From the NCBI GenBank assembly GCA_963921405.1, contig OY992884.1, positions 61,861,391 to 61,925,390 on the forward strand: a DNA stretch of 64,000 bases, read 5' to 3'. The translations under genes were made by a program, and so were the position numbers. Below, piece by piece: positions 1-11,387 of the stretch. This DNA comes from Cepaea hortensis (taxonomy: Eukaryota; Mollusca; Gastropoda; Stylommatophora; Helicidae). Under the pieces are notes generated by a model that worked only from the letters and a program-made list of their open reading frames with translations, had not been told where the DNA came from and searched no databases. Each line of letters starts with the position of its first letter. Position 1 is the stretch's first letter.

Positions 1-1
1 T

Positions 2-145
2 GTGTGTCTAAAATGTTTTGCAATGTCTCTAACTGGGTTGTGCCTTCTCCGTTCATTCTCCTTATCTGTGTCTTCATTTCTCCGCCTACTATATCCAGTG
101 CCTGTAATACACAGTTGATATCTCCACAGAGTATTATGTTCTGTC
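2..145 (-). pseudogene. LINE endonuclease fragment at window edge
   Basis: Read on the minus strand, about 47 open codons contain the motif IILCGDINCV followed by LDIVGG. This resembles the catalytic GDFN block of the exonuclease-endonuclease-phosphatase domain that nicks target DNA in APE-type LINEs. Only this block is visible because the frame runs off the window at base 1. Upstream (higher coordinates) the similarity fades into AT-rich DNA, so this is a fragment. The family is LINE with reasonable confidence; the clade cannot be set from so little. Confidence 0.5.
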
Positions 146-148
146 ATG

Positions 149-886
149 AATAAACTTTTCCACGGCTCAGCATGATAGCTTCGGCAGGTGTCCATAGTGG
201 GTACCCAAGTATCAACTCTTAGCGAGTGGTGAAAATCTGGTTTAAAATATACTAAACAGGCATACATTATTATTAAATAATTAAGCGTAATAAAATAATA
301 AACATCTACATTTCTAGTATGTATAACGGAGACTATTAATGTAAATATAAAAATATTATTCTCATAGTATATAATCAACATCGTATTTAAATATCTTTGA
401 AAAATAAAATCTATTATCCTAACCCAAAATGATGTCCCCTTTTTCCAAACAAAATAAACAAGTAACCAAAGGGAGGCGATTCATTTCTCTTGGAAATAGT
501 TGTGTCCCCCTGTGCTTGACCTTGCAGCTATCTAATTACATTCCTCGCCTCTTCTGCCCAGCGACCGTCGTACGAGATTATCTGATTAGCGGTCAGCCAG
601 AACGCGTAGGGAATTTTCAATTAACGTCAACGGACTTCAATGCTTATCTCAGGTAGAGATCAGTCGACATGGTATGATCGGGGCTGTGAAGGGAATATTT
701 GCGCAGAAAAATAAGCTATTCTCAAATATAGCTATACGAAAGCGTTACACAAATGGTTTGAAATATTAAATATAAATAGATATGTATTTATGTATTTATA
801 TATGTATTTATTTCTATAGCTGCATGTAGAATGTCCCAGTGGGTAAAGCATACATAAGTAGATGCCTGGATGACTTGGTCACGCGG
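149..886. other. AT-rich sequence without a recognised gene
   Basis: Mostly AT-rich DNA. A 75-codon plus-strand frame at 429-656 has no motif I recognise and no repeat or splice context, so I do not call it a gene. Confidence 0.5.
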
Positions 887-1938
887 GATATTAGTGCGTG
901 CGTGTGTGTGCTCACACGTGTGCGCATAGAAAAAAATGTAAATAATTTTCATCGTCTGACATCTATAACTGCAATGATGTCTCTTGCGTGTGTGCGCGCG
1001 TGTGTGTGCGTGTGTGTATATGTGTGTGTGCGGGTGTTCGCGCGCGTGTGTGGGTGCACATGCATGTGCGCTTGTACAAAACTTAAATATTTTCCTTCGC
1101 CTGACATCTATAACTGCAATGTCTCTTGCGCGTGTCGGCGTGTGTGTGTGCGTTTTGGTGTGTGTGTTTGTGTGTGTGACTGCGTGCATGCGCCCGCATG
1201 TGCGCGCTCATGGGAAATTTAAATATTTTCTTTCGCCTGACATCTATAACTGCAATGATGTCTCTTGCGTGTGTGAGTACGAGCGTGTGTGTGTGGATGC
1301 GTGTGTGTGTGTGCGTGCGCACGCGCACATGTGGGTTCACGTAGGAAACTTAAATATTTCTTTTGCAAGACATCTATAACTGCAATGATGTCTCTTGCGT
1401 TTGTGAGTGCGTGCGTGCGCGCGCGTGTGTGAGTGCATGTGTGTGTGTGTGAGTGCATGTGTGTGTGTGTATTCGTGCGTGCGTGCGCGCGCATGTGCAC
1501 GCTCGAACAAAACTTAAATATTTTCCCTCGCCTGACATATATAACTGCAACGTGCGGCTGCGTGTGTGTGGGTGCGCGTGTGTGTGTTTAGGTGCATGTG
1601 TGAGTGTTCGTGCGTCCGCACGCATGTGCGCTCGTACAAAACTTAATATTTTCCTTCGTCTGACATCGATAACTGCAATGTCTCTTGCGCGTGTGCGCGC
1701 GCGTGTGTGTGTGTCTGCGTGCGTGCGTGCGCTTGTGCGAGCTCGTAGGAAACTTAAATATTTTCTTTCGCCTGACATCTATAACTGCAATGATGTATCT
1801 TGCGTGTGTGAGTGCGTGCGTGCGCGCGCGTGTGTGGGTGCGTGTGTGTGTGCTTGTGTGTGTGTTCGTGCGTGCGCGTGCATGTGCACGCTCGTAGGAA
1901 AAGTAAATATTTTCTTCCGCCTGACTTCTATAAAGTAA
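887..1938. repeat. Composite minisatellite: TG-rich spacer plus conserved 45-bp core
   Basis: About eight units alternate a variable (TG/CG)n stretch with a conserved core containing CTGACATCTATAACTGCAAT. Cores lie near 950, 1105, 1237, 1368, 1535, 1660, 1775 and 1920. Unit length varies from about 110 to 165 bp because the alternating purine-pyrimidine spacer changes length while the core stays near-constant. The last core is degenerate. Long Cys/Val/Arg-rich and His/Thr-rich frames on both strands here are translations of the repeat, not genes. Confidence 0.9.
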
Positions 1939-3250
1939 TAATGGCTGATATTATTGATTGTAGCGAGTATAGCTTAGTGAAATTCATTGGTAAGGGGTGG
2001 GTAGCGGTTATTAGTGGTCCGTAAAGTGTCGTAGTGGCCTAATCACTTTCATCACACAGGCTACAAATGAAAACCTTAAAAAAAGTAAAAATGGCCGATA
2101 TTATTGATTGTAGCTGGTATAGCTTAGTGAGATTCGTTGGTACGGGGTTTGTGAGTGGATGAAAGGTTAGATAGGTGCTTCTGATAATTGGTAAGGGTTG
2201 TCGAGTGGCGGGGTGGTAGATAAAAACGGGCGTTCCTTGAAAATAACCGGAGGGTAATGCTCATATTAAAGTCTAAAGATTGAACGCATAGGTGGCTGAT
2301 CTGAGGGTGGTCGACTGGGTGACTCATCACGGGGCTATGTCGGCGGGGGTGAACGTACGTGAACGTGATCAGACATGTCTTTGGGGAGAACCGGAGGATG
2401 ACTCAGAGCGTACTGACAGCATAACGATACAGCCGACACACTTGGTTAATGGTCACATTGGATCAAATATGGCTCTGCTTCCGGGTGCCTGTGTAATGGC
2501 GACAACCAGACCACGTGGGCAATTGTTAGAGCTTGTCAAAGATGGCACCGCATCAGGAAACATGTGGCAATGGCAAAACCAGACCACATGATCGCTGACT
2601 AAAGCCGATCAAAGATGGCGCTGCATCCGTTCACACTTGGGTATTGTTCACATCCGATCAAATATGGCGATGCTTCCTGTCATATGTCTAAGGTATACAA
2701 TCTAAACACGTGACTAAAACTGGTTAAAGATCCCGTCGCAGTCGATCTCATGTGTAAGGGTACAGCTTAGACACGAAGGTAATGACTACGACCGGAGTTA
2801 TTCATGGAACCCAAACGCACAGTGGATGAAATTACATCCCAGTCAACCTTACAAACCATTTTAAATATGATATCAGTGTTGTCATTACCTATAAAATGAT
2901 CAAGAAAGGACACCTTTATTCCAAAAAGCAAAAGAATCGTCAAAGAGAAACAGGAAAACATGGATTACAACCCCTGCAAACGAAAAAAATACATGACTCC
3001 ACTCACACTGGATGTGACACAGAGCAAAAGCTTCATTCCCAGAGCCTAGAATTGGTACACGATCAGAGAAATGAAGACACTGGTTTCCAAAATAATGTCT
3101 ACCAAAGTTCAGCAGAGCATGCCAGTTTTGACAACAGTAGCACAACTTTTATGTTACCTGTTTTCAAGTTTGTGATACTTGTTTGTTTTTTCCATCCCAA
3201 CTCTGTCACTAGACATGTTGTTCTGCTAGAAACCTACTTCTTGTAGTTAG
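1939..3250. other. Low-copy direct repeats, no clear gene
   Basis: A segment beginning ATGGCTGATATTATTGATTG at about 1939 recurs in diverged form at about 2091, some 150 bp later. Between 2450 and 2760 a degenerate motif like GATCAAAGATGGCGCTGC appears several times. A 116-codon frame at 2896-3246 ends in hydrophobic low-information sequence; part of it might be an upstream exon of the next gene, but I cannot place splice sites for it. Confidence 0.5.
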
Positions 3251-3796
3251 ACAATCATAGACCCGCCCGATACAACATTTGATCTGTTTGATGATTTTTC
3301 TTCAGATGAAAATATTGACCTTCTGTCTAGCAGTCATGACCCAGACTCTGAGTTTCTCAAGAAAATCAATGCTTTGTGGAATGAAAACTATCCTACTGCT
3401 GGTTTCCAAAGCTGCTCCTCTGTCGCAGCAGATGAAATACAAAACCAAACGAGTAAGGTGTGTATAAATAGTAAAATTCATGATCATACATTCCAAGAAC
3501 AGGTGTGCTAGTTCCGGTGTCTAATATTACATTCTATTATCTGGTCCTCTTTCCCTATAAGTAGGTTTCAATGCGATTTTTCTCCTCCACAGGTTAATTT
3601 TGCACCAGAAACTCACTTCTTAACAGTTCATATCGTTGGCACCGAAGAACGCAGTGGTAACTGGCACCATGTAATCAGAGAACGTGAGCATTTTGAACGG
3701 CGTAAACTAGAGTTGGAGCAAATTCTGACCCCAGTACTGGGGGATAGTCACAGAGTCAAAGTCCTGGAGCAAAGGAAAAGTCAAGAACAACAGTGA
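3251..3796 (+). CDS. Candidate two-exon 3' part of an unrecognised gene
   Basis: Exon A (3251-3457, 69 codons) follows an AG and is open and acidic, containing DLFDDFSSDENIDLL. Exon B (3593-3796, 68 codons with stop) follows a good pyrimidine tract and CCACAG acceptor and is charged near its end (HFERRKLELEQIL, then a Gln-rich tail). The 135-bp intron would start GTGTGT at 3458, and both exons join in phase 0. A nearer-consensus GTAAGG donor at 3453 would put exon B out of frame, so the in-frame site is preferred. I recognise no domain. The call rests only on paired splice signals and reading-frame continuity; upstream exons and promoter are not identified. Confidence 0.4.
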
Positions 3797-4975
3797 AAGA
3801 GGCCGAGATAGTCTAATCCCCGTATGGCACCTGTTAATTAAAATACAAAGGTCAATCCTCACTAGCGGACGAGTCTTAAAACACCTACATAAAAACAAGA
3901 TGGTTGTAAAATACTTACAGTCATGTCTTCAATAGCTGACCAGTCCTCAATACGAAGAAAACTACAGTGGGTGTGAGGAGACTGTATATGTATAGCACTG
4001 TTATTCTGACTTCACAGACTGTAGCTCACAGTGACTACAACGCAAGTAACACGGCGCCCTCTACGCTATCTATTTCATCATGGTTAGAGATCGTGGGGCA
4101 AACATGACCCGCATTCCCCAACCCAGCTCAAACATACAACGGGTCAACGAGCGGGTAGTAGAACGCTTAGTCGCGCCATACGGACAGCCGCATCAGCGTA
4201 ATCTGAACCACATGACCTAAGAAACTGGCTGACACCGGTTTTACACGTGGCTCAAAAGCTAGTATATAAACCCGAGGCTGGTAACACTCAAGCATTGTGA
4301 TCCAAAGATGACTACAGATGTCAAAGACTGAAGTAGAGAGGTCTGAGGTCTGCCTCAAGATAGAAGACCACCGGGAAGAGTGGTCAACCTCAAGTAGATC
4401 AGAGGTAACAGAGTGCCCCGGTATGAGGGCAGGGTAGGTGATAGGAAGGGGGACTATTAACTAGTTCTCTCATGAGACACGGAGGCGTCGACCAGATAGT
4501 TAGCACTCTGGTCACGGCAGAATCACGCCTACGTGATAGCCACAGAGAAGTGGATTGCCACTCAATAGGAGACGGCTGCTATAAGCGTGCTGAGTGTGAC
4601 AGCACGCAAAAAGTCGAAGGACGCACAAGGTCGTTCCGCGTGCTGTGTAGCCACGCGAGGAGAAGAATCAGACTGGGGACTGACTTCTTAGCGAGCGCAC
4701 CGTTTAGTGTCGATAGGGGTTTCTGTAGCCAAGTAGATAGAGATTAGCAATAGGGTTAGGAAACTAGTGATAGGCAATTCTGTGGCTTTGTGTGTGATTT
4801 GATAGCGACTGTTTTGTAAATGTAAAGAGCCAACGGCAATAAAATGTATCATCCATTTCCTCTCACACGACTTGCAAGTTTCTTGTGTGGTGCGAGAGAA
4901 GTAATCCTATGATGCCTGAAACATCGGTTGCTGACAACAGACCTCAAGACTGTGCCTGCTAACTGGGTCTATTAG
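3797..4975. other. Intergenic or promoter-like region
   Basis: No convincing coding frame. TATATAAA at 4263-4270 could be a TATA box for the downstream frame, and AATAAA at 4838-4843 could be a poly(A) signal. A 91-codon plus-strand frame (4472-4747) has no recognised motif. Base composition is more GC-balanced than the flanks. Confidence 0.35.
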
Positions 4976-5815
4976 ACTCGTAGTGGTGAGACTATTAGGC
5001 CAGTTGGCGGTGGTGATAAGGCCGTGTTTGTCTCATCCTACAGAGGAACGAGCGCGTTACACATCCGGAGATTCTACGGTGAATCCGACAAGAAGTTCCC
5101 GACTAAGCCGGGTATCACACTTACTCGGCAAGAATATGAACAGATTATCGCCATGCATCGCGAGATCCTAGCTGACTTCGACAGACACAATCAAGTTAAC
5201 CAAGCCAGTAACTAAGTCAAACAAGACACTAACAGAGGCAAGCAAGTCAGTAACCAAAACATTCAAGTCAGTGCTCATGTCAAACAAGGCACTAACAGAA
5301 GCAATCAAGTCCAAAACACTCAAGTCAGTGCTTAAGTTAAACAAGGGACTAACCGAAACCACCAAGTAGACGCATACTATACCGCCAGTTTTCAACCCAG
5401 CTACAGTCAGATGTGTGATGACCCCAGCAACCAGATGTGTAATGAGCACAATAGCCAGCAGTTTGATGTGCAACAAGACAGCAACCGAAGCAATCAAGTC
5501 CAACACACTCAAGACAGTACTCAAATCAAACAGGGTACTAAACGAAGCCACCAAGTAGACGCATACTATACCGCCAGTTTTCAACCCAGCTACAGTCAGA
5601 TGTGTGATGACCCATGCAACCAGATGTGTGATGAGCCTAATAGCCAGATGTTTGATGTGTCCGACACTCAAATGATTGATGCCCCAGTTGTCTACAATAC
5701 TCAGATGTCAGCCCACCAAGCAGGAGACCAGTTTTATGACTACATGCCAAGTGACATATACATACCAGGCTACCAGCCGAAAAAAAAAAAACAGCCTACT
5801 CAGACAATGGTGTGA
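4976..5815 (+). pseudogene. PC4-like domain with repetitive Gln/Asn tail, two in-frame stops
   Basis: From a probable AG acceptor (in-frame TAG just upstream, then ACTCGT at 4976) one frame of 280 codons reaches TGA at 5815. Residues about 14-70 (KAVFVSSYRGTSALHIRRFY ... KPGITLTRQEYEQI) match the layout of the PC4/p15 single-stranded DNA-binding coactivator fold: beta strands, a Lys/Pro-Gly turn, then a helix. The rest is an imperfect repeat rich in Gln, Asn and Ser; the block beginning VDAYYTASFQPSYSQ occurs twice, 61 codons apart, and the end is basic (PKKKKQ). TAA codons at 5213-5215 and 5333-5335 interrupt the frame at equivalent positions of the repeat, where other units have CAA or CAT. 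The frame is otherwise free of frameshifts, so decay is recent or the stops have a function. Confidence 0.55.
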
Positions 5816-5860
5816 AGAAACCCAGAAACAACATACAATGTTTATAGCTATGTATGTGAA

Positions 5861-5866
5861 AATAAA
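5861..5866 (+). terminator. AATAAA poly(A) signal
   Basis: AATAAA 45 bp after the stop of the PC4-like frame, followed by AT-rich sequence. Position fits 3'-end formation for that transcript. Confidence 0.4.
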
Positions 5867-6228
5867 ATGTTGTGATGATACTATGTATACCAGCTCTTAT
5901 CACATCATCCATTTCGTATAATGACATTGTGCATTTTTTAAAATTCTTGTAAAATGTACTGAAATACTGTAAAATGTACTGAAATACTGTAGAATAAACA
6001 GGCATATATTATAATTACGTCTTGGTTGTTGAACTTTTTAGTGTTTACGGTGTATATAGTTGTCATGAGATGAGAGAATGATACATATTGATGACAAATT
6101 CAAGAGATATTTTAACAAAACTAAGGAAACGGGTTACCCAAAAGTAGGAAAACCCGTTGACCATAGTCTGAAATAGCTCAACCAAAATTATGAAAAGTAG
6201 GAAACTTTCCAAAAATTAGGAAAATCTG

Positions 6229-6775
6229 GAAGTCATGGCAGTAAGTAAAGCAATAACATGGCTCGAGACACAGACATTCACTAGGGCTTGTTTCCTTAGC
6301 GACTCAATGAACATGATCAAGAGGATAGAGGAGGGGTCGATCCGAAGAGAATGGTTGCTGCCTCTGAAGCGGTCTCGGCTGGCAAAGATTAGTTTCATCT
6401 TCGTGCCAGGGCATGCGGGAGTACAAGGAAATGAGCGGGCTGACAAGCTCGCAGGTGAGGCTACTGTGGAGGGCGGACGCGCCATGGACCAGGCTGACAT
6501 TCTGAATGCTCTACGAGAAGTGAGACTTTTGCAAGAACCAAGTGATGACTGTGAATCTACAACAATGGCCAGACTGCGAGAGCAGCAAATTAAAAGAGGG
6601 GTGGCCAAACAAGAACACTACGCAGGAAGCCAAAGAAGATTGATAAACCAACACAGAACTGGCGTCGTTAGCCGCTACACGCTGCGGGATTTGCTGAGGA
6701 GGGGATCCGAGCACTTATGGACTGAATGGTCCGATGTGCAACGAGGATGATCTGTCGACTAACTAACTAACTAAC
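6229..6775 (+). mobile_element. 5'-truncated RNase H LINE with 12-bp target-site duplication
   Basis: The insert is flanked by TAGGAAAATCTG at 6217-6228 and again at 6776-6787, a perfect 12-bp duplication made from satellite sequence. It contains only the C-terminal RNase H part of a LINE and ends in a (CTAA)n tail. This is the structure expected from target-primed reverse transcription that stopped early. Confidence 0.9.
6235..6750 (+). pseudogene. LINE RNase H domain, 5'-truncated
   Basis: 171 codons open from a fortuitous ATG, starting inside RNase H. Visible blocks: LSDSMNMIKRI (second catalytic Asp region) and FVPGHAGVQGNERADKLAGE (C-terminal His/Asp block), then the linker and the terminal TLRDLLRRGSEHLW motif that also ends the LINE at 58109-59827 (TLRWLLRMGTERLW). 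The two are clearly relatives, though diverged. RNase H places it in the I/R1-like group of LINEs. The first Asp and Glu of the catalytic set are missing, so it is not a working enzyme. Confidence 0.85.
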
Positions 6776-7860
6776 TAGGAAAATCTGTTACCCAAAAAGA
6801 GAAAAAATTATTTGGCAACATTTCAAGCAAATTTATGAAAAGTAGGAAAATTTGTTAACCAAATGACAAAAATCTTGACCAAGTAAGAAAATGTGTTAAC
6901 CAAATGTGAAAAGTGTGGCCAAATTTCAACCAAACTTATAAAAATTAGGACACTTTTTTAAACAAAATATGAAACAAAATTTAGCCAAAGTTCAACCAAA
7001 CTTATGAAAAGCCCGGCCAAACTTATGAAAAGTATGGACATTTGTTAACCAAAAGGCGAAAAGTTTGGCCAAAGTTCAACCACACTCATCAACAAGTAGG
7101 AAACTTTGTTAACCAAATGTGAAAAGGTTAGCCAAATTTCAAACCAAACTTATAAAAAATTTGAAATGTTGTTAGCCAAACGTGAAATGTTTGACAAACT
7201 TTTCCCCAAACTTATGAAAAGTAGAAAATTTTGTTGTCCAGATGTGAAAAGTTTGGCCAAATTTCACCCAATCCTATGAAAAGTAGGAAACTTTGTTAAC
7301 CAAATGTGAAAAGTTTGGTCAAATTTCAAACAAACTCATAAAAAGTAGGAAACTTTGGTAACCAAATGTGAAAAGTTTGGACACATTTCATCCAAAACTT
7401 ATGAAATATAGGAAATTTTGTAAACAAAATATGAAAAGTTTGGCCAAATTTCAAACAAAACTCATAAAAAGTAGGAAACTTTGTTAACCAAATTTGAAAA
7501 ATTGTGACAACCAAACTTATAAATTTCTCATCCAAACTGGTGAAAAGTAGGAACTCTTGTTGTCCAGATGTGAAAAGTTTGACCAAATTTCAAACAAACT
7601 CATAAAAAAGTAGGAAACTTTATTAACCAAATGTGAAAAGTTTGGACAAATTTCATCCAAACTTATAAAAAAAGTAGGAAACTTTGTTAACCAAAAGTAA
7701 AATTTTTTTGGTCAAGTAAAGAAATATTTCATCCAAAACTTAAACAAAAGTAGGAAATTTCATTAACAAAATATGAAACATTTTAGCCACATTTCAGCCA
7801 AACTTATAAAAAGTAGGAAAATTCCTTAACCAAATGGGAAAAAAATATCTCACGTTGTCA

Positions 7861-8360
7861 TTTGACATCCCCAACCTACTAGAGATATTCGCCTGTACCC
7901 TATGCAAACAACAGCTGTATTTCAGAAAATTAAATGTATCTTATGTAATATGTCACTATGGTTGAATGAAAAAATAAAATTTCATCAATAAAATTGTACA
8001 AAAATTAACAATTAAATTTCTCTTTAATGTTTACAATTTGAATGTTTCATGTAGACATTTAATTGTTTCAATTTTTCAAAAATGTGGTTGCAAATGGAGC
8101 CGCTTTTTACGTCATCACTATGGATCATGACTTTTTGTATAGTAAAAAAAATGACGTCATCAGATGGATCTGGATCCATAGGGTGCCATTTTCACATAAG
8201 GTACTACTTTTGTCTCAATTAGGCCAGATGCTGAAATTTGTGCGCTATTTAAAAAAAAAAAACAATAAAAAAATTGACAATGATGAGATCCATTGTATCA
8301 CACTGACGGCAAACATATAGGGCTACGTGGTAGATAAAGTTATTCAAGGCCATTATAGGA
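7861..8360. other. AT-rich sequence, nothing recognised
   Basis: Short frames only, no motif, no evident repeat apart from A/T runs. Confidence 0.5.
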
Positions 8361-8610
8361 GGTTAACATGGCCAAGTAGATAAGATCCCTCGGTAGTAAA
8401 CTTCTGGTGTGCTGATGCCGAGGTAGGGGTTCAACATATGCAGAAGTCAGCTGGACTAAAATGTTGACTTCTCGTCCTTGACCAGGGTTTCGTTAATTAC
8501 AAGTACCACTGAAGTCGGAGTAGGTTCGCCTGATGGCGATGGACACTGGTAACAGGGAAAAATAATTCACACGCAAAAAATCATTGCAATGCAATAGAAC
8601 AGCAGACACG
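8361..8610 (+). mobile_element. tRNA-derived SINE, copy 1
   Basis: The head resembles a tRNA gene with an A-box-like part (ATGGCCAAGTAGATAAG) and a B-box-like GGTTCAAC at 8428-8435. The body (ATGTTGACTTCT, CCTTGACC, AAGTCGGAGTAGGTTCGCC, TGGCGATGGACACTGG) matches the SINE at 21078-21365 over about 230 bp. The head is worn and probably no longer transcribed by Pol III. Confidence 0.7.
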
Positions 8611-8984
8611 TTAGAATTAATAAACCAAGGGAAGGAACTGAAACAGAAAGGAGGAGGACCCGATAACAGCAGGGGGAGGTATAAATCTTCAACACGAGAA
8701 ATAAGAAAGAACACACAACACACACACTCACACAAAAGGACAAAAACTAATATATATAACACTGTTGTACTAGAATAATGCAATACCATAAGAACAGAAA
8801 AGATTAAGAAATATTCAAAGAACTTTGTTTTTGTACTCGCTGGCTTTGACCTCAAGCGTAGTCCATACACATTACTTCTACTAGTGATGGGCTGAATTTA
8901 TCGCGTGGATTAGCTTTCCCTATTAATAGTATTAACAGTATCCCTCGCCAACACATCACATACTCAGCATGCGTGTAGAGAATT
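8611..8984. other. Unassigned; inverted SINE 3' end inside
   Basis: Bases about 8835-8890 are the reverse complement of the 3' part of the same SINE (TATGGATTACGCTTGAG in the copy at 21.3 kb). The rest holds no recognised feature. The arrangement suggests an inverted or rearranged SINE insertion. Confidence 0.4.
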
Positions 8985-10345
8985 AAATGTAAACCTATTC
9001 TCATGTGTTGTGGATTATTCAAAAGCATTTTAACTGCACAATATCAGAAACTTTGGGAAATCATAAGGAAAATGGGCTTTCCATCACATGTAGTACAACT
9101 CCTACAATTGCTATATCTAGACCAACAAGCTGCAATTAGAATAGATGGCGTGACATCAGATTGGTTTGACATCAAGCAAGGAGTCCTTCAGAGCTGCGTG
9201 CTATCACCTTATTTATTTAATTTTAATCTGTACGCCAAAAATATAATGAGAAATGTCATAGATGATATAAACAAGGAGCAGTATGGTGCCCGGTGGTCAA
9301 GAAATACCAGAGATTCAATATGCTGATGATACAGTATACTATCCGCATCATAGAAAGGTAACATTCATTCATTCATTCATTCATTCATTCAGTAGCATGT
9401 CCTTTGCAGAAACTTGCTCCCATAACAACCTTTCAGAAAACTTCTTGATCAGAGGCAAGATGTCACGCGTCCGATACACCCATCTGGAGATCATCTTCCA
9501 CTCCCGCACCCATCTTCTTTTTGGCATTCCTCTTCCTCTCTTCCCAGGCATATACACCCCCCCCCCCCCATTATTGTTCTCTCCAAACTTTTATGACGTT
9601 TCATAGAAAGGTATAGAAAACCTAATTGCTCAACAAAAAAGAATAGTGAAAATCACAACTTATATCTTAACTTAGCAAAGATAAAAATAATGCATGCAGA
9701 TAAAACTAATATAGAGAAATAAATATATGTTAATAAGGGAAAAAATGGAGGTGGTGAAAATGTCGGATATCTTGGGTGATTAATTGCCAAAAATGGTGAC
9801 ACAAGGAAAGAAATTAAAAGACGGATATCTATTGTTCTTCAAAAAACAAACAGCTGAATAAATTGTGGCGTGGAACAGATAGACCTACACAACTTTGATT
9901 TTTAAGAGCGTGCATCTTTCCCAATGCAAAATACGCCTGTGAGATCTGGACAATTACTAACCAAGCTGAACAGCGCATAAATGTTTTTAAATATACATTT
10001 TAAAGATGGGTTTTAAGAATATCTTGGATACAGAAAAAAAAAACAGATGCATCCATACGACAAGATCTGAATATTGAAGAAGGTTGGCTACTAAAGACGA
10101 TAAAACAAAGAAAATTAACATATTTTGGCCCCTTGAAACGTCATGCAAGTTTGGAGAGAACAATAATGGAAGGGTATGTGCATGGCAAGAGAGGAAGAGG
10201 AAGACCAAAAAGAAGATGGGTGCAGGCTGTGGCAGATGATCCCCAGATGGGTGTCTCGGACGCGGGACATCTTGCTTATGATCTTGTTTTCCGAAAGGTT
10301 GTTATGGGAGCAACGTTCTGCAAAGGACGGATGGACACACACGCA
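8985..10345 (+). pseudogene. Degenerate LINE: reverse transcriptase to 3' end
   Basis: Codons from 9003 resemble the reverse-transcriptase palm (YQKLWEIIRKMGFPSHVVQLL, then a GVLQSCVLSPYLF block), and the catalytic YADD lies in another frame at about 9319-9330, so there is a frameshift near 9290. The copy is interrupted at 9361-9601 and resumes; its C-terminal end (GKRGRGRPKRRWVQAVADD at about 10185-10245) is typical of the terminal segment of APE-type LINEs. Frameshifts and stops make it non-functional. Sequence similar to its 3' end recurs at 9361-9601 and 22456-22795 (both inverted) and as a 27-bp scrap at 18355-18381. Confidence 0.75.
9361..9601 (-). mobile_element. LINE 3' fragment nested in its own relative, 12-bp duplication
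   Basis: CATAGAAAGGTA flanks the insert at 9349-9360 and 9602-9613. The insert starts with (CATT)n, the reverse complement of the LINE tail, and its body is the inverted 3' end of the same family as the host LINE (compare 10135-10340). It includes a 13-C run. A severely 5'-truncated retrotransposition event. Confidence 0.9.
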
Positions 10346-10435
10346 TGCACACACACACACACATACATATATGCGTGCGTGCGCGCGCGCGCGTGGGTGT
10401 GTGTGTGTGTATTAGTGTGTGTGTGTGTGTGTGTA

Positions 10436-10479
<44 letters not shown>

Positions 10480-10482
10480 TAC
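10336..10482. repeat. (AC/TG)n microsatellite
   Basis: CA repeats pass through a short CG-rich alternating stretch into TG repeats with two ATTAG interruptions. It begins at the 3' end of the LINE, so it may have grown from the LINE tail. Confidence 0.9.
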
Positions 10483-11312
10483 GGCGTCTAAATAAGCCCA
10501 GTGGACTATAAATAGTGGTTTATAATAGTACGTCTATGGGTTATGCCTGAGTTCAATGCGAGCGGACGGAAACAAAACAGAAAAAAACAAACAGATGGAC
10601 GATGGCTTGTAGGGTTCAGAACAATAATAGGCGTGTCAAAAATAGCACTTTACAATACGAAAATCTCAAACACAAATAAGAAGCTGTCAATTAGAATTTT
10701 TTAAAATAATTGTGCCGGTGGGGAGAAGATGTTAAGGTCATATTAAGCATCTTTGGGTTACTTTTTGGCATTTTTGGGTTATTTGTTGTAATCTCTTCAA
10801 GTCTTAAATGTCTGCATTAATGTACATTTTAAGTCCTAAAGGTCATTGCTATTGTAAAGAGTTATTAGTTTATAAATATAATTTATTTAGGCGAATATGA
10901 GTATGAAGCACACATAAATGTATTTGGTTTGTTTTTATTTACGTTTGGCTGTAAAATCAAACTGTAACCTGGTAACACCGCTGCAGTATCGAAATATCAT
11001 AATCGAAGTTGTCGACCGAAGACGCCGAAACCTGGCCAACTGTAAACAAAACCACGTGAACCGCTGTGTTGTTCTGATTTCGCTATTCTAATTTTCACGA
11101 GTATCTTTGGATTGTTCTAGGTATGTATGTATTTCACTAGTTACCTTACATGGTTAAAATAACATTTAACAATATGAAACAGCTGCTCACATATACGACT
11201 GGAATTATAATTAACCAAGTAAAGTTACGAATTTAGCATTGCAGCGTATTTAGTATTTACTATTTTACTGTTAGTTAGTAAATATAAAACATAATAATAA
11301 TTTTATTCAATA
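10483..11312. other. Intergenic, SINE tail remnant
   Basis: Bases about 10530-10560 match the terminal segment of the 21-kb SINE. The remainder is AT-rich with no coding frame or repeat I can support. Confidence 0.45.
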
Positions 11313-11335
11313 TCTTATATATAAATTAGGATCTC

Positions 11336-11387
11336 CGTCTGTCTGTCTGTCTGTCTGTCTGTCTGTATGTCCGTATGTCCGTCTGTC
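11336..11387. repeat. (TCTG)n microsatellite
   Basis: Tetranucleotide run at the 5' side of the Helitron-like copy, ending in TATGTCCG variants. Confidence 0.9.

Larger units (their letters stand above)
5922..7860. repeat. A-rich satellite array, about 60-bp unit, split by a LINE
   Basis: From about 6110 to 7830 the plus strand is built from imperfect units of roughly 58-66 bp sharing AAAAGTAGGAAACTTTGTTA, CCAAATGTGAAAAGTTTGG and CCAAATTTCA. At least fifteen units are visible with much point divergence. A LINE fragment (6229-6775) interrupts the array, so the array is older. 5922-6110 is AT-rich with a 20-bp doublet near 5947-5988. No gene. Confidence 0.85.

Noticed and set aside
429..656. 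75-codon plus frame
   Set aside because: No motif, repeat relation, splice context or codon bias that would support a gene.
788..1938. Cys/Val/Arg-rich plus frames and His/Thr/Arg-rich minus frames
   Set aside because: Open only because of (TG)n and (CA)n repeats in the minisatellite.
3890..4090. Possible minus-strand exon with GTAAGT donor near 3918
   Set aside because: About 30 codons end at a good donor, but a stop lies directly upstream and no acceptor or partner exon could be placed.
5168..5671. 167-codon minus frame with hydrophobic repeats
   Set aside because: Exact antisense of the Gln/Asn repeat of the PC4-like frame; Leu/Val repeats are the complement of those codons.
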